Assembly: GCA_037355855.1 (NCBI GenBank)
Contig: CM074764.1
Location: 2,418,001 to 2,482,000 of the forward strand
Source of the DNA: Pseudo-nitzschia pungens
Lineage: Eukaryota; Bacillariophyta; Bacillariophyceae; Bacillariales; Bacillariaceae
Direction of reading: 5' to 3'
Length of the DNA stretch: 64,000 bases
Shown piece after piece: positions 11,932 to 21,995 of the stretch. The position numbers were made by a program, and so were the translations under genes. Under the pieces are notes generated by a model. That model ran no database searches. It was not told the DNA's origin and worked only from the letters and a program-made list of their open reading frames with translations. How positions within the stretch are numbered: position 1 is the first letter of the stretch; each line of letters opens with the position of its first letter.

Positions 11932-14900
11932 TTAGGTTGACCAGTGAATTGTCGCGGGTTCGGATTGGTCAATCGGAATTGGTTCCTTGTATGGGGTCAG
12001 CTTCCGGATGTTAACTGTTTCAATAACCGATAGAGTCTTTTGAATCTTAACAGTGCCATTGTTGTGTACTTGGGCAATAGTGAATGGTCCTGTCTTGCAA
12101 GGTTGTAGCTTGTCCGGATCTGGTTCTTGCATCCATACCTTCTCGTTGGGTTGGAAGGTATGTTCCTTACGCTTGGCATTGTCGCTGAGCAGGGCCTTGT
12201 TAATACCTTGCTGTCGAAGCTGCTGTAAAGCTAACAGATTTGATGTTAGTGGTAGATCAACAAGCATGTCCCGGCTATATACTAGGGACCCTGGGGACGC
12301 CTGTAGAGCAGCGTTGACGGCGCATCTGGAGGCATGCATGCAGGTGGATAGTGCATTGTCCATGAGTTGACTTGCTCTGGTATTAACCTGAGGAGGATTA
12401 ACATGTACCAGGACGCGAAGGATATCAGCAACTGTATGATGGACTCTTTCACAAATGGCATTAGATTGGGGATTCTTTATTGTTGTTTTGGAATTTGGAA
12501 CTGCTTGGATTCCATACTGCTTGAGGGTCGTCTGGAATTCAGCCCCTAGAAACTCACCACCATTGTCATGGACACATCTGATAGGTCTTGGGTATCTTGA
12601 CAGCCAGCAGTTCTTGAATTGGTCTGATACATGCTGGGAGGACTTGTCCCTGATTCTGATGATTTCAAGGAGGTTGGTAACCAGATCGATACATGTTAGC
12701 GCTTTGAAATTATAGTTCTTGCCTTGGGCTGTAATCTTCCATGGTCCTATGAGATCCACGTGTACCTCATAGAATGGGGACAATGGCGCTTCTTTTGGTG
12801 GTAGTTTGCCATACTGGGAGTTATGGTTCTTGTATTTGATGCAGTGGTCTGGGCATACATAGGACTTGCATAAACTGGTTAGATTGTCAGCATAGAATCG
12901 GGCCAATATAGTCTGTTGTAATCTGGTGGATCCACAATGACCCAACAGGAGATGATACCATTTGATGGTATCATTAATAAGGGATGCTGGGATGTAGATT
13001 CTCCAGCATTCGGGATTGGATTGGTTCGCGTAGCAAAGTATCTTGTTTCCCTCTAATTCTTGGTAGAAGAAGGTTTTAGATTGAATCTTGAACTTGACAG
13101 TTGGGTCCCTCTGCTGATGAAGGTATATGTTGGAGTAGTTCACCGGGCATTCCATCTCTTGGCTGTTTGGTAGATTGAGGAGGCACTCATTGTTCAGCAG
13201 ACAGGCTTGTAATTCCTGGTCTGCGTCATTGCATAAGTGTTGGAATAGGTTGGGGAACTTGGCGAGAAATAGTTCTTCATCTTGCTTGGGGACTTCCAGT
13301 TTCAAAAAATCAATAAGAGTGCCCTTATCAAGGGCTTTCTTCCCCTCAGTAGGTGGATCCATCCGGGGGAGCCTGGACAAGGCATCGGCAAGGACGTTCT
13401 TCTTGCCTTCAATGTAGGTGAGATTGACACCAAATTCTTCGAGGAACAGTCTCCACCGGAGGACTCGTTGGACCGAGAGTGTTCGAAAGGTAAGGTTCTT
13501 ATGGTCAGTGTATACATTGATAACACCACCAAGGAGCATTTTTCGGTACTCTTTGCAGCAGAGTACTATTGCGAGGAGTTCTTTCTCCATAGTTGTGTAA
13601 TTCTTTTGGGCATCAGATAGTTTCTTTGACCAATAAGCGATTGGTTTGCCATCTTGTAGGATGGCAGCACCAAGCTGTAGGTCTGAGGTATCAGTGTACA
13701 CTTCAAAGGGCTTGTTAAGATCTGGATAGGTATTCAGCCCATCCGCTGCCACCATTGCTTTCATCTCTTGAAAGGCTTTGTCTTGGGCAGGTCCCCAAGT
13801 GAAAGCTGAGGGAGCTTTCCTTTGTTTGCCTTTGATGGCAGCTGTTTGAGGAGTTTTCTTGGGGGTTCCGGTAATATCGAAGAGAGGAGCTAGGACATGA
13901 GATCTGCGAGGCCACATATCTCTGTAGTATCCTACTGCTCCCAGGAAGGACTTGACTTGGGTCACAGTTCTTGGTCGGTCCATATGGAGGATAGCTTCAA
14001 TCTTTTTCCTCCATGGCTTAACTGCTGTGGGTGTCATCCAATAGCCAAGGAAGTCTGTTTCTTGTACAGCCCAGTCGCATTTGAGTGGGTTGCACTTGAG
14101 TCCATTTTGGTTGAGCCGGTCTAGGATCTTGTCGATAGTCTTCATGTGTAGGTCAAAAGAGCCATTGGTCCAGATGCCTATATCATCGATGTAAACAGTG
14201 CAATCAGTGTCTTGTAAGATATCTTCCATTAGTTGCTGGGCAACGTCTGGAGAAACCTTGACGCCCATTGGTAGTCTTTGGTATTCATAGCAACCATATG
14301 GTGTTACTATGGTACAGAGCTTCTTGCTTGCGTCATCCAGTTCAAAGCAGTAGTATTGCATGGACAAGTCAATCTTGGTGAAGTGAGTGTACTTGCCTCT
14401 TTTTTTCATGATATCTTGTATCCTTGGTATGGGATAAGGATGTCTCTCAAGAAGTTCATTCAGTTCTCTGAAGTCTGATACCCATCTAACTCTGTTGTCT
14501 TTCTTTGGAACAATGAATGTAGGGAAGGCCCATTCAGCTGGTCCAGTGCATCTTTTGAGTACTCCATCATTGCAAAGATTCTGGAGCTCCCTTTTGCATA
14601 GGTCTTCTCTCTTGTATGCTACTGGATAAGGCTTCTTGTGTATGGGCTTGGATCCGGGCTTCAGTCTTAGAGAGATCTTCTTGTGTGGATATTTTCCTAA
14701 TTCCCCATTGAATACATTTGGGTACTTGCTGAGTATTGCTTGGAACTGCTGCTGCTTGGTGTCGGACATGTGGGACTGTTGTTTGGCGACTGTAGATGGA
14801 TCTGTTTCTTGGTAGGCTCTGTCGAGGATCACCTTGGACTTGTATGGATTGGCAAAGGAGAGATCATCAGCAAAGAGTTCAGTGTCTTCTAGTTCTTCCA

Positions 14901-15783
14901 TGAGCATGGTATGGTTGTCATGGTATAGAGAGGTATCTTTCATAGGGACAGTTCGATCCATCCACTGTACTGTGCCTTCTTTGAATAGGAGATTGATCTT
15001 TGCTAGGTGGAGGAAGTCTCTGCCTAGTATGAGATCATATTTGCAGTCGGGGGAATGGAAGAGCCTTGCCTCTTGTTGATTGATAGTGTAGTTGCCAAAC
15101 TCTTGTAGCCTGAGATTCTTCATGATGATGTATTCGGTAGTGTCGAAGCTTCCGCTAGCTGTGGTGGTTATGACTTGATGCTTGCTCCTGATTGGTAGTG
15201 TGCTGAATGGTAGTGCTCTTTTATTAATTAGAGTTCTGGAAGATCCACTATCAAGTAGTGCGAGTAGTGGTCTTGATTTTGTAGGGATGCCTTGTATGTA
15301 CTCTACTGTAGTTAGAAGAATAGGAGCCACGTTGCTCGTATTCGGGGATGCCTGTTCTGCTGTATTTTTTGTTGTATTTCCAGCAGTTGACAGCAGCTTT
15401 AAATAATTTTGCTCCAACGCACCTCCTTTCGTGTAGTCTTTGGAGTTTTGGGTATAGCAATAGAGGTTTTTTGCTGTACCTGTGGACCAATTTCTTGCTA
15501 GGGACAAGGTTGGTCCATTTGCTGCTGCTGTACTATCTTTCGCGTCTGTTGTACCCTTGGATTGATTCAGTTGTTTTCGATTCGGATCCATGTTTGATTG
15601 TTCCTCTGTGGCAGAGGATCGAACTGTTTTTGTTGTTGCTGCTGCGATTGCAGGCTTTGCTGAGCGCTCAACAGGACTCCATCCTGTAGGTTCCTTCCCC
15701 TCTTTATCTGGGAGATCTCCTCCATGCATCATCCCAGACAGCAGGGCTGTACTGGCATCCAGGTCCTGGGGAGCTGGAGGCAA
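11932..15783 (-). CDS. Gypsy E pol polyprotein
   Basis: Uninterrupted frame of about 1283 codons. Domains in order: aspartic protease (LLALLDSGSSRTLIN), reverse transcriptase (IVPKKDNRVRWVSDFREL, TVYIDDIG), RNase H (VYTDTSDLQLGAAI, VYTDHKNL), integrase with an N-terminal His/Cys zinc part (HLLLGHCGSTR...CPDHC) and core residues in VHVDLIGPWK, CVHDNGGEF and NAICERVHH. I see no chromodomain at the C-terminus. The first codon of the open stretch is TTG, not ATG. The frame is continuous with gag through a single TGA at 15844, so it is probably made as a Gag-Pol readthrough product. Confidence 0.93.
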   Translation of the reverse strand: MPPAPQDLDASTALLSGMMHGGDLPDKEGKEPTGWSPVERSAKPAIAAATTKTVRSSATEEQSNMDPNRKQLNQSKGTTDAKDSTAAANGPTLSLARNWSTGTAKNLYCYTQNSKDYTKGGALEQNYLKLLSTAGNTTKNTAEQASPNTSNVAPILLTTVEYIQGIPTKSRPLLALLDSGSSRTLINKRALPFSTLPIRSKHQVITTTASGSFDTTEYIIMKNLRLQEFGNYTINQQEARLFHSPDCKYDLILGRDFLHLAKINLLFKEGTVQWMDRTVPMKDTSLYHDNHTMLMEELEDTELFADDLSFANPYKSKVILDRAYQETDPSTVAKQQSHMSDTKQQQFQAILSKYPNVFNGELGKYPHKKISLRLKPGSKPIHKKPYPVAYKREDLCKRELQNLCNDGVLKRCTGPAEWAFPTFIVPKKDNRVRWVSDFRELNELLERHPYPIPRIQDIMKKRGKYTHFTKIDLSMQYYCFELDDASKKLCTIVTPYGCYEYQRLPMGVKVSPDVAQQLMEDILQDTDCTVYIDDIGIWTNGSFDLHMKTIDKILDRLNQNGLKCNPLKCDWAVQETDFLGYWMTPTAVKPWRKKIEAILHMDRPRTVTQVKSFLGAVGYYRDMWPRRSHVLAPLFDITGTPKKTPQTAAIKGKQRKAPSAFTWGPAQDKAFQEMKAMVAADGLNTYPDLNKPFEVYTDTSDLQLGAAILQDGKPIAYWSKKLSDAQKNYTTMEKELLAIVLCCKEYRKMLLGGVINVYTDHKNLTFRTLSVQRVLRWRLFLEEFGVNLTYIEGKKNVLADALSRLPRMDPPTEGKKALDKGTLIDFLKLEVPKQDEELFLAKFPNLFQHLCNDADQELQACLLNNECLLNLPNSQEMECPVNYSNIYLHQQRDPTVKFKIQSKTFFYQELEGNKILCYANQSNPECWRIYIPASLINDTIKWYHLLLGHCGSTRLQQTILARFYADNLTSLCKSYVCPDHCIKYKNHNSQYGKLPPKEAPLSPFYEVHVDLIGPWKITAQGKNYNFKALTCIDLVTNLLEIIRIRDKSSQHVSDQFKNCWLSRYPRPIRCVHDNGGEFLGAEFQTTLKQYGIQAVPNSKTTIKNPQSNAICERVHHTVADILRVLVHVNPPQVNTRASQLMDNALSTCMHASRCAVNAALQASPGSLVYSRDMLVDLPLTSNLLALQQLRQQGINKALLSDNAKRKEHTFQPNEKVWMQEPDPDKLQPCKTGPFTIAQVHNNGTVKIQKTLSVIETVNIRKLTPYKEPIPIDQSEPATIHWST

Positions 15784-15843
15784 GGTGATTGCTGGTTTTG
15801 GTGAAGCCCGGGGCTTCTTGCTAGGCCTGGGGCCTTTGAAGAC

Positions 15844-16760
15844 TCAGGGGAGCCAAATGAGGTCCCCATCGATGCTTCTTTCGGTTCGACCACCATGATT
15901 GGCATGGTATTCTTCAATGGCAGCCTCACGTGCTGCATTAATGTGAGCTTGAAAGGTCTCATTGCTTCCTGGTATCATGAGGGCTTGGGTATGAGTATGA
16001 AAGGACTCAGTTTGATTGTTGCCGGGAGTCTTGTAGTTCTTAGAGAATCTGTTCTTTGGGCATTTGGACCAATCATGGTTGTGTCCGGGAATCCTGCAGG
16101 GGTTGGATTTCTTCTTGTTGTGGTTGCCCTTGTGGTTGGACTGTGGTATCTTCTTGAATTGCACTGTGGATGATCCCGTAGCTCTCGATCCATGAAGATG
16201 GGAATGAGTGCAGGAGGATAGTGAGTTTCTCCACTCTGGAGAGAGGGGCACTGCTTCCATCTAGTTTTTGGGTGTATTTCATGAGGATAAGGATCCGGTC
16301 AGTGTGTTCTTTGCATGTAACTGATGGGGTCTTTCTGCATTCGGAGCTTCTGAGATAAGTGTGCATGATATCCCTGGCATCTCTGACATTGCAGTAGAGC
16401 TTGGTGAAGTCAAGGAACGCTTGATCGTATCCGCCAATTTCTTCTTGGGAGTATTGGTATTCTTCCGGATCCAGTGGATCCTTTATCATGTCATTCCACT
16501 TGCTCTGAGCGTCAGTGGTGAGGCATCAACTGAAGTGGGTGAGATAGATGTCCATCGGGAGCCTTAAAAGCTTGGCAGCATTTTGAAAAGACTCCTCCAC
16601 AAAGAGCAATTCTTCCAGTCCTCCGGTCTCCGTGAACAAGGGGACCTTCATGCTGTCGGTCCGGTCCTCATCAACATTGTAAAGGGTGAAGAGTTTAGGC
16701 TTGGTCCAATCGAAGGAGCTCTTGTAAGCAATAGGGGGATCTCTGTAGATACCTGCCATG
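15844..16760 (-). pseudogene. Gypsy E gag, interrupted
   Basis: Gag of the gypsy family, starting MAGIYRDPPIAYKSS at ATG 16760. At HFS* an in-frame TGA (next to TGC) replaces the Arg codon seen in element G (HFSRC). Compared with G, the low-complexity Asn/Lys/Gln linker after the capsid-like part is deleted with a frame change. The C-terminal part carries the knuckle CRIPGHNHDWSKC, a noncanonical Cys/His pattern. It ends DLIWLP followed by TGA at 15844-15846, with the same frame open into pol. It is dead as a Gag source because of the first TGA and the deletion, unless TGA is read through. Confidence 0.85.
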
Positions 16761-16883
16761 GTTGATTGCGTTGATCGGTGGTTTGCTGGAGATAAAGGTG
16801 CCTCTGTTGTTGAGGCTGTTAGTGTTTCGAATTCAGTACTGAGTTCTACTGTTTCTACTGTAAAGCACAAACAGTAATTACTG

Positions 16884-17216
16884 TGTTACGGTCTAGAGTA
16901 GAAATTTCGGAGTGGTATGAAATTGTGAATGTTTAGATACTTTACGAGATATTGTTACACAAATTAAGAATGAGAACATATAAAATTTGAGGTCGCGAGC
17001 ATAGCCACATTTTGGCATGCTCTGCCATAAATGTTGATTCATTGTCGGTTCCCACGATTAGGCATATATCCTTTTCTGGGACTCGACCATAATAGTTAGG
17101 ACACATATAATAATATATCCATGAATGTAGATTGCCATATAATATTCGATTCCTGTGATGTGGGATTCAGTCAATTATTCAGTCGTGGTTTGGACTAGCT
17201 ATGCTAGCCCGTCACA
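16884..17216 (-). repeat. Gypsy E 5' LTR
   Basis: 333 bp, about three substitutions from the other LTR. In element sense the LTR is followed at once by CAGTAATTACTGT. With the last LTR base this forms a perfect 14-bp palindrome (16871-16884) where the primer binding site is expected. Confidence 0.95.
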
Positions 17217-17878
17217 GGCAATTGCTGATTCAGTGGATCCGAAGAGCGAGTCTGACTCCAATGAAGATATCACCACGTCCAAGGTGTTTCGGGGTATGGA
17301 AGAAACTTACACTGCTAACGCCAATAAGCAGTATCTGTCCAATCCAACAGCTTCCAAGGAACAGATTGCTCGGGATGCTCATGCAGCCACCTTCCATGAC
17401 ATGCTCTCTGATCCAGTCTTTGGAACTGCGAAAGCAAGGAAGCGTCTCCAGGATGAAGTTGGGCCTATCAAGTCTACCAGCAAGGATGGGAAGACTATCA
17501 ATCAGCTCCGGGCAGAGAAGAGTGGTGTCACTCCGGATCCCACTGGAGACTCCAGGTTCTACAGGAACAGACTCCAGGAACATCAAATGGATCCAACCAG
17601 GTTTCTCCGAAACAACAATATGGCAAACAGGTTCTCTGAGACGCCATCTGCTGTTGAAGGGATTGGATCTCGTGTCCAACCAATCAGCATTGATAGAGCT
17701 GATCATGGCGCCAGTAAATTGTTGTGTACTCCAATCAAACCAAGCTGTAAATTGTCGAATGAACGCTGATTGTTGTCGAGTGGTACTCCACCAAGCGAAT
17801 TGTCGGGTGATACTCCTCCCTTCTTTCGATCCATGCAGGAAGCAGCCAATGAAAAAGCTGACTTCCAGGAGAACTCCC
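17217..17878 (+). pseudogene. Unknown Cys-rich protein, copy P2, 3' part
   Basis: Continuation of P2 after gypsy E, beginning with the TSD and IADSVDPKSES. It matches P1 closely (QLRAEKSGVTPDPTGDS, RNNNMANRFSETPSA). Its C-terminal end has TGA at 17767-17769 where P1 reads through as SSERRLL. Just before the last homologous residues (ADFQENS) the copy is cut by a truncated gypsy LTR at 17879, so the final roughly 60 codons present in P1 are missing. Confidence 0.75.
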
Positions 17879-18098
17879 TGTGACGGGCTAGCGTAGCTAG
17901 CCCAAGCCACGATTGAATAATTAACCGAATCCCACATCATGGAATCGATCATCATATATAAACCTTCGTACATGGATACATTGTTATATGTGTCTTAAAT
18001 AATATAGTTGAGTCCCAGAAGATGATATATGCCTAATCGTGGGAATTGACAATGAATCAACATTTATGGCAGAGCATGCCAAAATGTGGCTATGCTTG
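17879..18098 (+). repeat. Truncated gypsy LTR (E family), plus orientation
   Basis: Starts TGTGACGGGCTAGCG and follows the E-family LTR for about 220 bp before breaking off at the left end of element X. What looks like the other end of the same LTR reappears at about 35563-35664, followed by an E-family gag. This suggests one LTR split by everything between. Confidence 0.75.
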
Positions 18099-18100
18099 CG

Positions 18101-18158
18101 GAACATTATGGAAAAAAAACGTTAATTTCCATTCCCGCGCGCGCGAAATCGTTCGTAA
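18101..18158 (+). repeat. Element X left terminal inverted repeat
   Basis: Begins GAACATTATGG, then an A8 run, then CATTCCCGCGCGCGCGAAAT and GTTCGTAA. It pairs with 33621-33680 with about two differences; the A-run has 9 in the right copy. The change in A-run length breaks the short frame (MEKKTLISIPARAK) that opens in the right copy. Confidence 0.88.
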
Positions 18159-18206
18159 TGCGCACAGGGGACAAAATTTGGCCGTGTTTTATTTTCATGG
18201 TTTTAT

Positions 18207-18350
18207 TGTCCTCAACCATATTGTCCTCAACCATTTTGTCCTCAAAAATGTTGTCCTCAACCACATTGTCCTCAACAACACTGTCCTCAACAAAACTGTC
18301 CTCAACCTTTTGTCCTCAACGAATGTCCTCAACGAGTTTTGTCTTCAACC
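18207..18350. repeat. Short tandem repeat TTGTCCTCAACCA-type
   Basis: About ten degenerate units of 13-17 bp built on TTGTCCTCAAC, just inside the left end of element X and upstream of L1. Possibly a subterminal repeat array. No matching array is seen at the right end. Confidence 0.85.
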
Positions 18351-18540
18351 CGCCACGCTGCGGGTCGCTTGTAGCCCGCTACGGAGCGTAGCCCACTACG
18401 AAGATGTCCCACGCTTGGCTACGGGGATGCCCACGCCCTGCTGCGGCACCACCCTCTCATCACTCAGGGATACTTGAGAACAATACAAACAACAACACAC
18501 CTTGGACAATAGCGGGACAAGACAATAATTGAGAAGAATC

Positions 18541-19176
18541 ATGTCACAAGACACTGGGAACAACGCTGTGGAGCCTTGGAATCGCGGACAAAAATCCAGC
18601 AGAGCCAAAGCTTATCTTAAGTTGCAACTTGAGAGTGATGAGGACAATTGGATCAAGCAGATTATAGCAAAAGACCCTGGTATTTCATCTAAAACAATCG
18701 ACCAAATTTATGACACCCATGTTCTCTTCCAACCATACAAGAAGCAAAACTTTCGATCCAACTTCCGGAGCCTCAAGAAGGCGATTGACGAGAATGCCGC
18801 TGCCGTTTCATTTGATCAAGCAGCGCTCATGAAGGAATTGGAAAAATATCTGAAGGAAACTCTACTCAAGGCAGGGTATCCTTGATGGAATCATCCAGAG
18901 AACCAAGCAAAGAAACTATTGGAAAACGACTTGAAAGCTGGTGGATTGTACAAGAAAGCGAAACCACTGGAGCTTCGAAAGAAGAGACCTGAATACGAAG
19001 CGTTTCCAGAGAAGATATTCAGGGACCGTGTTTTTCGAGAATGTCGTAAGCAAATAGAATGTCGTAAGCAAATTGAAAGGCCATTCTGGGTTGACAAACA
19101 GAACAAAAAGATGAGAAAGAAGACAGTTGATCATGGTCTAGAGAGTCTTAATACAGAGGAGGCCTCTAAGTTTTAG
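18541..19176 (+). pseudogene. L1, unknown protein of element X with one in-frame TGA
   Basis: Starts at ATG 18541 (MSQDTGNNAVEPW) and ends at TAG 19176. The 212-codon frame is broken only by TGA at 18883-18885 (KAGYP*WNHP). The N-terminal half has a compact conserved-looking core (KAYLKLQLESDED, FRSNFRSLKKAI). The second half carries NQAKKLLENDLKAG, LRKKRPEYEAFP and FRDRVFRECRKQ, with an 18-bp internal duplication giving ECRKQI twice. From memory, unverified, this W/A..LL..D..G/RPEY..F pattern recurs in unknown diatom proteins. Strongly charged, no membrane segment. Either a damaged gene or one using UGA as sense. Confidence 0.65.
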
Positions 19177-19310
19177 TTTAGTAATTCAATTTATGTAAAA
19201 AATCTCGGAGTTCGTCAAGTACTGCAACTACTTTGTGATACCTTGCACTAGGGTCAAGATCAGAGGAATTAATAGATTCATCTATTGAATCAGGTGAGCG
19301 CAGGAGTCAT

Positions 19311-19733
19311 TCATTCGGCATAGTACTCCTTGCCTTCTTTTGCTGCCTTTTGCTGCTCGCGATAGTATACAGCTTTATCTACCGGTGACGCTGCGTGACG
19401 ACGCTGTGCCAAATTTTCAGCTTTCCGTTTTTGTCAAACCTGTTCCGTTTGGCTTACTGCTCGGTTTGAGGCCTCGTTGCGTATCTGTTCATTGGTCCTT
19501 ACTTTTGGATTGGTTCTCTCAGGTCTCTCTAAAAGTGCCTTTTTGTTCATCAGTTTGCCGGTGGGAACAGGTGGTAACAGAGGGGTGTCCGGAACAGGTG
19601 GTAGCAATGGGGTGTCCGGAACAGGTGGTAAGGGGAGTAGGGGCTGTTCTGGGCGACCACCGCCACCGCCGCCTGGTGGACCTCTCAGCGGCGGATCTTT
19701 TGGAGGACCTTTTGGACGACCTCGAGTATACAT
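19311..19733 (-). pseudogene. L3, Pro/Gly-rich protein of element X with one in-frame TGA
   Basis: Frame from ATG 19733 (MYTRGRPKGPPKD) to TGA 19311. It has a GPPGGGGGGR stretch, then three copies of a PPVPDTPLL-type unit, then a charged region with NEQIRNEASNRA. It is interrupted once, by TGA at 19434-19436, after which it runs on as QKRKAENLAQRRHA to KEYYAE. The continued region is helical and charged with no other stop, so the frame looks real. Unknown function. Lies opposite L1 within the left half of X. Confidence 0.5.
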
Positions 19734-19783
19734 ATCCGAAGCAGGAGGATCAGGAGCTAAATTGTGATATTGTTTGATATAAA

Positions 19784-19948
19784 ATGTTAGTAATGGATGA
19801 TTACTTGGTTATCATAAGAACACAGATTGGTGGTGGGAACAATCACTTGCCTAGATCCATTCTGGCAACGCCAGGGCCATCCGATGGTTTTATTTTTGCG
19901 CGGTTTTTGAGGACCGCGCGAAAAGTTATAACCGTTAAACACCGTTAA
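19784..19948 (+). pseudogene. L2, fragment similar to the C-terminus of R1
   Basis: A 54-codon frame whose second half (GPSDGFIFARFLRTA) is identical to the end of R1 on the opposite strand at the other side of the palindrome array. Upstream similarity (SILATP against SMLLAT) shows the match is coding homology, not only a terminal repeat. Here the codon after FLRTA is CGA and the frame runs on for ten residues. In R1 the same codon is TGA and ends the gene. Probably a relic of a second R1-like gene. Confidence 0.5.
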
Positions 19949-20122
19949 CGACCGTTAACTTTAGACGCATAACTATGCGTCTAAAAATTTTTTTAGACGC
20001 ATAACTATGCGTCTAAAAACGTTTTTAGACGCATAACTATGCGTCTTGCGTCTAACCTTAGACACACTGTGCGTCTAAATTTTTTTTAGACGCATAATTA
20101 TGCGTCTAGACGCATTGGTCCT
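19866..20122. repeat. Left copy of inverted repeat with 28-bp palindrome units
   Basis: Inverted copy of sequence near 30590-30884. It contains a hairpin (CGCGCGGT/ACCGCGCG), a tandem ACCGTTAA-like stretch, then four or five palindromic units with arms TTTTAGACGCAT. Copia B is inserted at its right edge. Confidence 0.85.
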
Positions 20123-21034
20123 TATGAAGATATTCAAGGTGGTGCTATGATCTGTGCTAAGGCTCCTGTGTAGGAGAGTGTACTGGGACTACAGCAGGCA
20201 GCAGCCTCCAGTAACTGACTAACAGGTGCTGAGCTGAGTGCTAGAGCTGTGTGCTAATTGCTAGCATACAGGCTCAGCAACAGGCTCAGCAACAGGCTTA
20301 GCAGCAGGCTTAGCAGCAGGCTTAGCAGCAGGCTTAGCAGCAGACCTATCCTGTCTAGTATTGCTAGCAGAGTTTACTAGGGTCGCCGCGTACGATTTGT
20401 ACCAATCGTACGTACCCCGAGTAAAGCACCTTTTTATGGTGTAGCTAAATGCTACAGGGTTAGGGTTGCTAAGGCTGCAAGATACTGAAAGATGCTAACC
20501 TACCATGATACCATGCTAAGATATGATGCTACCGCCGGGGTCGGGTCATTGGTGTATAATATGTACCATGACTGGATGCCCGGCCCAAACAGTTACCAAA
20601 CGTGCTAGCATAAGTGAGCTAGCACACGATTGGATATAATTAAGCGAAGCTACGATACTCCGATACGCTACTCGTAGGATACAGTACCAGAGCTACGTAA
20701 GCTCTGTTATTATGCGAGTTAGCGGATCGATATCACGATACGAGCTGAGCGAGCGCTCAGCTCCCTTTTTTCACTCTTTCTTTTATGCTCTAAAATAAAC
20801 ACACCTATCATGCCCTCCTTTTGATCGATTCCGATGTACCTCTAGGGAAGTGCTTTGTATTGCTTGAGTGTATGCAATAGGCCTTGAACAGTCCACTGTA
20901 GACTCACGATTTGCCAGGACTTTATGTATTATTATTGTTAAGGCTTTTGCCTATTTTCCAGTACGTAGTATAAGAAGATTCATCTACAAGTCGATTAAGT
21001 TCCCGAAGACCGCTGACGAGCGGATATCAACACA
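20123..21034 (+). repeat. Copia B 5' LTR
   Basis: 912 bp. Contains an AGCAGCAGGCTT minisatellite (about 20265-20345) and three hairpins: near 20388-20412 (CGTACGATT/AATCGTACG), near 20600-20625 (GTGCTAGC/GCTAGCAC) and near 20738-20762 (GAGCTGAGC/GCTCAGCTC). A TAAAATAAACAC word follows the last hairpin, possibly the promoter or poly(A) zone. The next bases, TTTATCAGACCC, are where the primer site is expected. Confidence 0.95.
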
Positions 21035-21995
21035 GTTTATCAGACCCACCGCTCGACCCACTACGAACCGGGACGCCGGCTAGAGCGTGTGAAGAAACCC
21101 AGCTGGCTGATCACCACTGGCATCCATGCCTACACTTGGATGTAAAACCTCAGCTGAAACTGGACCAGCAGCTGACATCGCGAGATCCCTGATGTTAATG
21201 GGGAGCCCTTCCCCAGACACGCGACCGACCGGAGCCCACACATCCACCTCTGGGGCCTGTTGATACAGTAGATGAGCATCATGGTGGCACCATGGAGGCT
21301 CGATCCGGTAGGGGAAGGCGCAGGACGTGGAGAAAGCAGCGTCCATGATTCCCTGTTATTTTACAGGATTCAAGGGGGACGCTTGCTTACTACGGATGGA
21401 ACCACACTGGAAAAGAATTTTCATGGAAGACAGACCACCACGTACTTCCCAGTGAAGACAGTGTCCAGCAGACCAAGGACATGACGTCAGGCCCATCCGA
21501 CTGAGGCGCAGACAACCTCACGAGGCGCAGACAACCTCAAACCTGCCATACCATCGATTTTTTGATTTTAGCCAAGGGAATTTGGAATCAGACAAGCCAA
21601 GAACCCTGAGATCTGTCATATCTCAGAATCAAATCGATTGGTCCAGAGCAGAGCAGAAAGACCGATAGAATTCTTCTCTTTTGGTCGTAACCAACCATCG
21701 AATCGGAACCATCGATGTGGATACCTTTTTTTAAATGTTGACACGAAAACGCTGACGTGATACCTTTTTTCTTTAGGAATTGTCGACACGGAACAATCGA
21801 CACTGTCGACACGGAACAATCGACACGAACCACCGATTCGAATGTTCTTCTTTGGGATGACGACATCCGATCGATACGTAACATTTTCTTCTTTCGATCG
21901 ACAATCCTTTCTCCGATCGAGGTGGAGACAGTCCCCACCACAAAAGAATTTGGTTTAGAAACTGAAGCAAATTAGGTAATCAAAGCAAGACAACC
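21035..21995 (+). other. Copia B leader between 5' LTR and gag
   Basis: No gene recognised in 960 bp. It is conserved, inverted, in element C (48064-48960), so it is element sequence and not host DNA. The first bases should hold the primer site. Near 21775-21830 there are repeated GTCGACACGGAACAATCGAC words. Short frames here differ between B and C and are not supported. Confidence 0.75.

Larger units (their letters stand above)
11564..17216 (-). mobile_element. Ty3/gypsy element E (LTR retrotransposon)
   Basis: Complete 5653-bp element on the minus strand with 333-bp LTRs at both ends and a 5-bp target duplication ggcaa (11559-11563 and 17217-17221). Joining across the insertion restores the P2 reading frame context (ETERKA then IADSV), which proves the insertion. 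The LTRs differ at about three positions, so the insertion is recent. Internal order is leader, gag, in-frame TGA, pol. Gag is broken by a TGA and an internal deletion, while pol is fully open. E therefore could not supply its own Gag but might supply Pol. Confidence 0.96.

Noticed and set aside
18883..18885. Selenocysteine reading of the L1 TGA
   Set aside because: No SECIS-like structure seen, and the many TGAs elsewhere align with Arg codons, so decay or general readthrough fits better.
20455..20470. Telomere-like word gggttagggtt in the copia LTR (also in A and C)
   Set aside because: Only about one and a half repeat units, present at the same LTR position in every copy, so it is element sequence and not a telomere scar.
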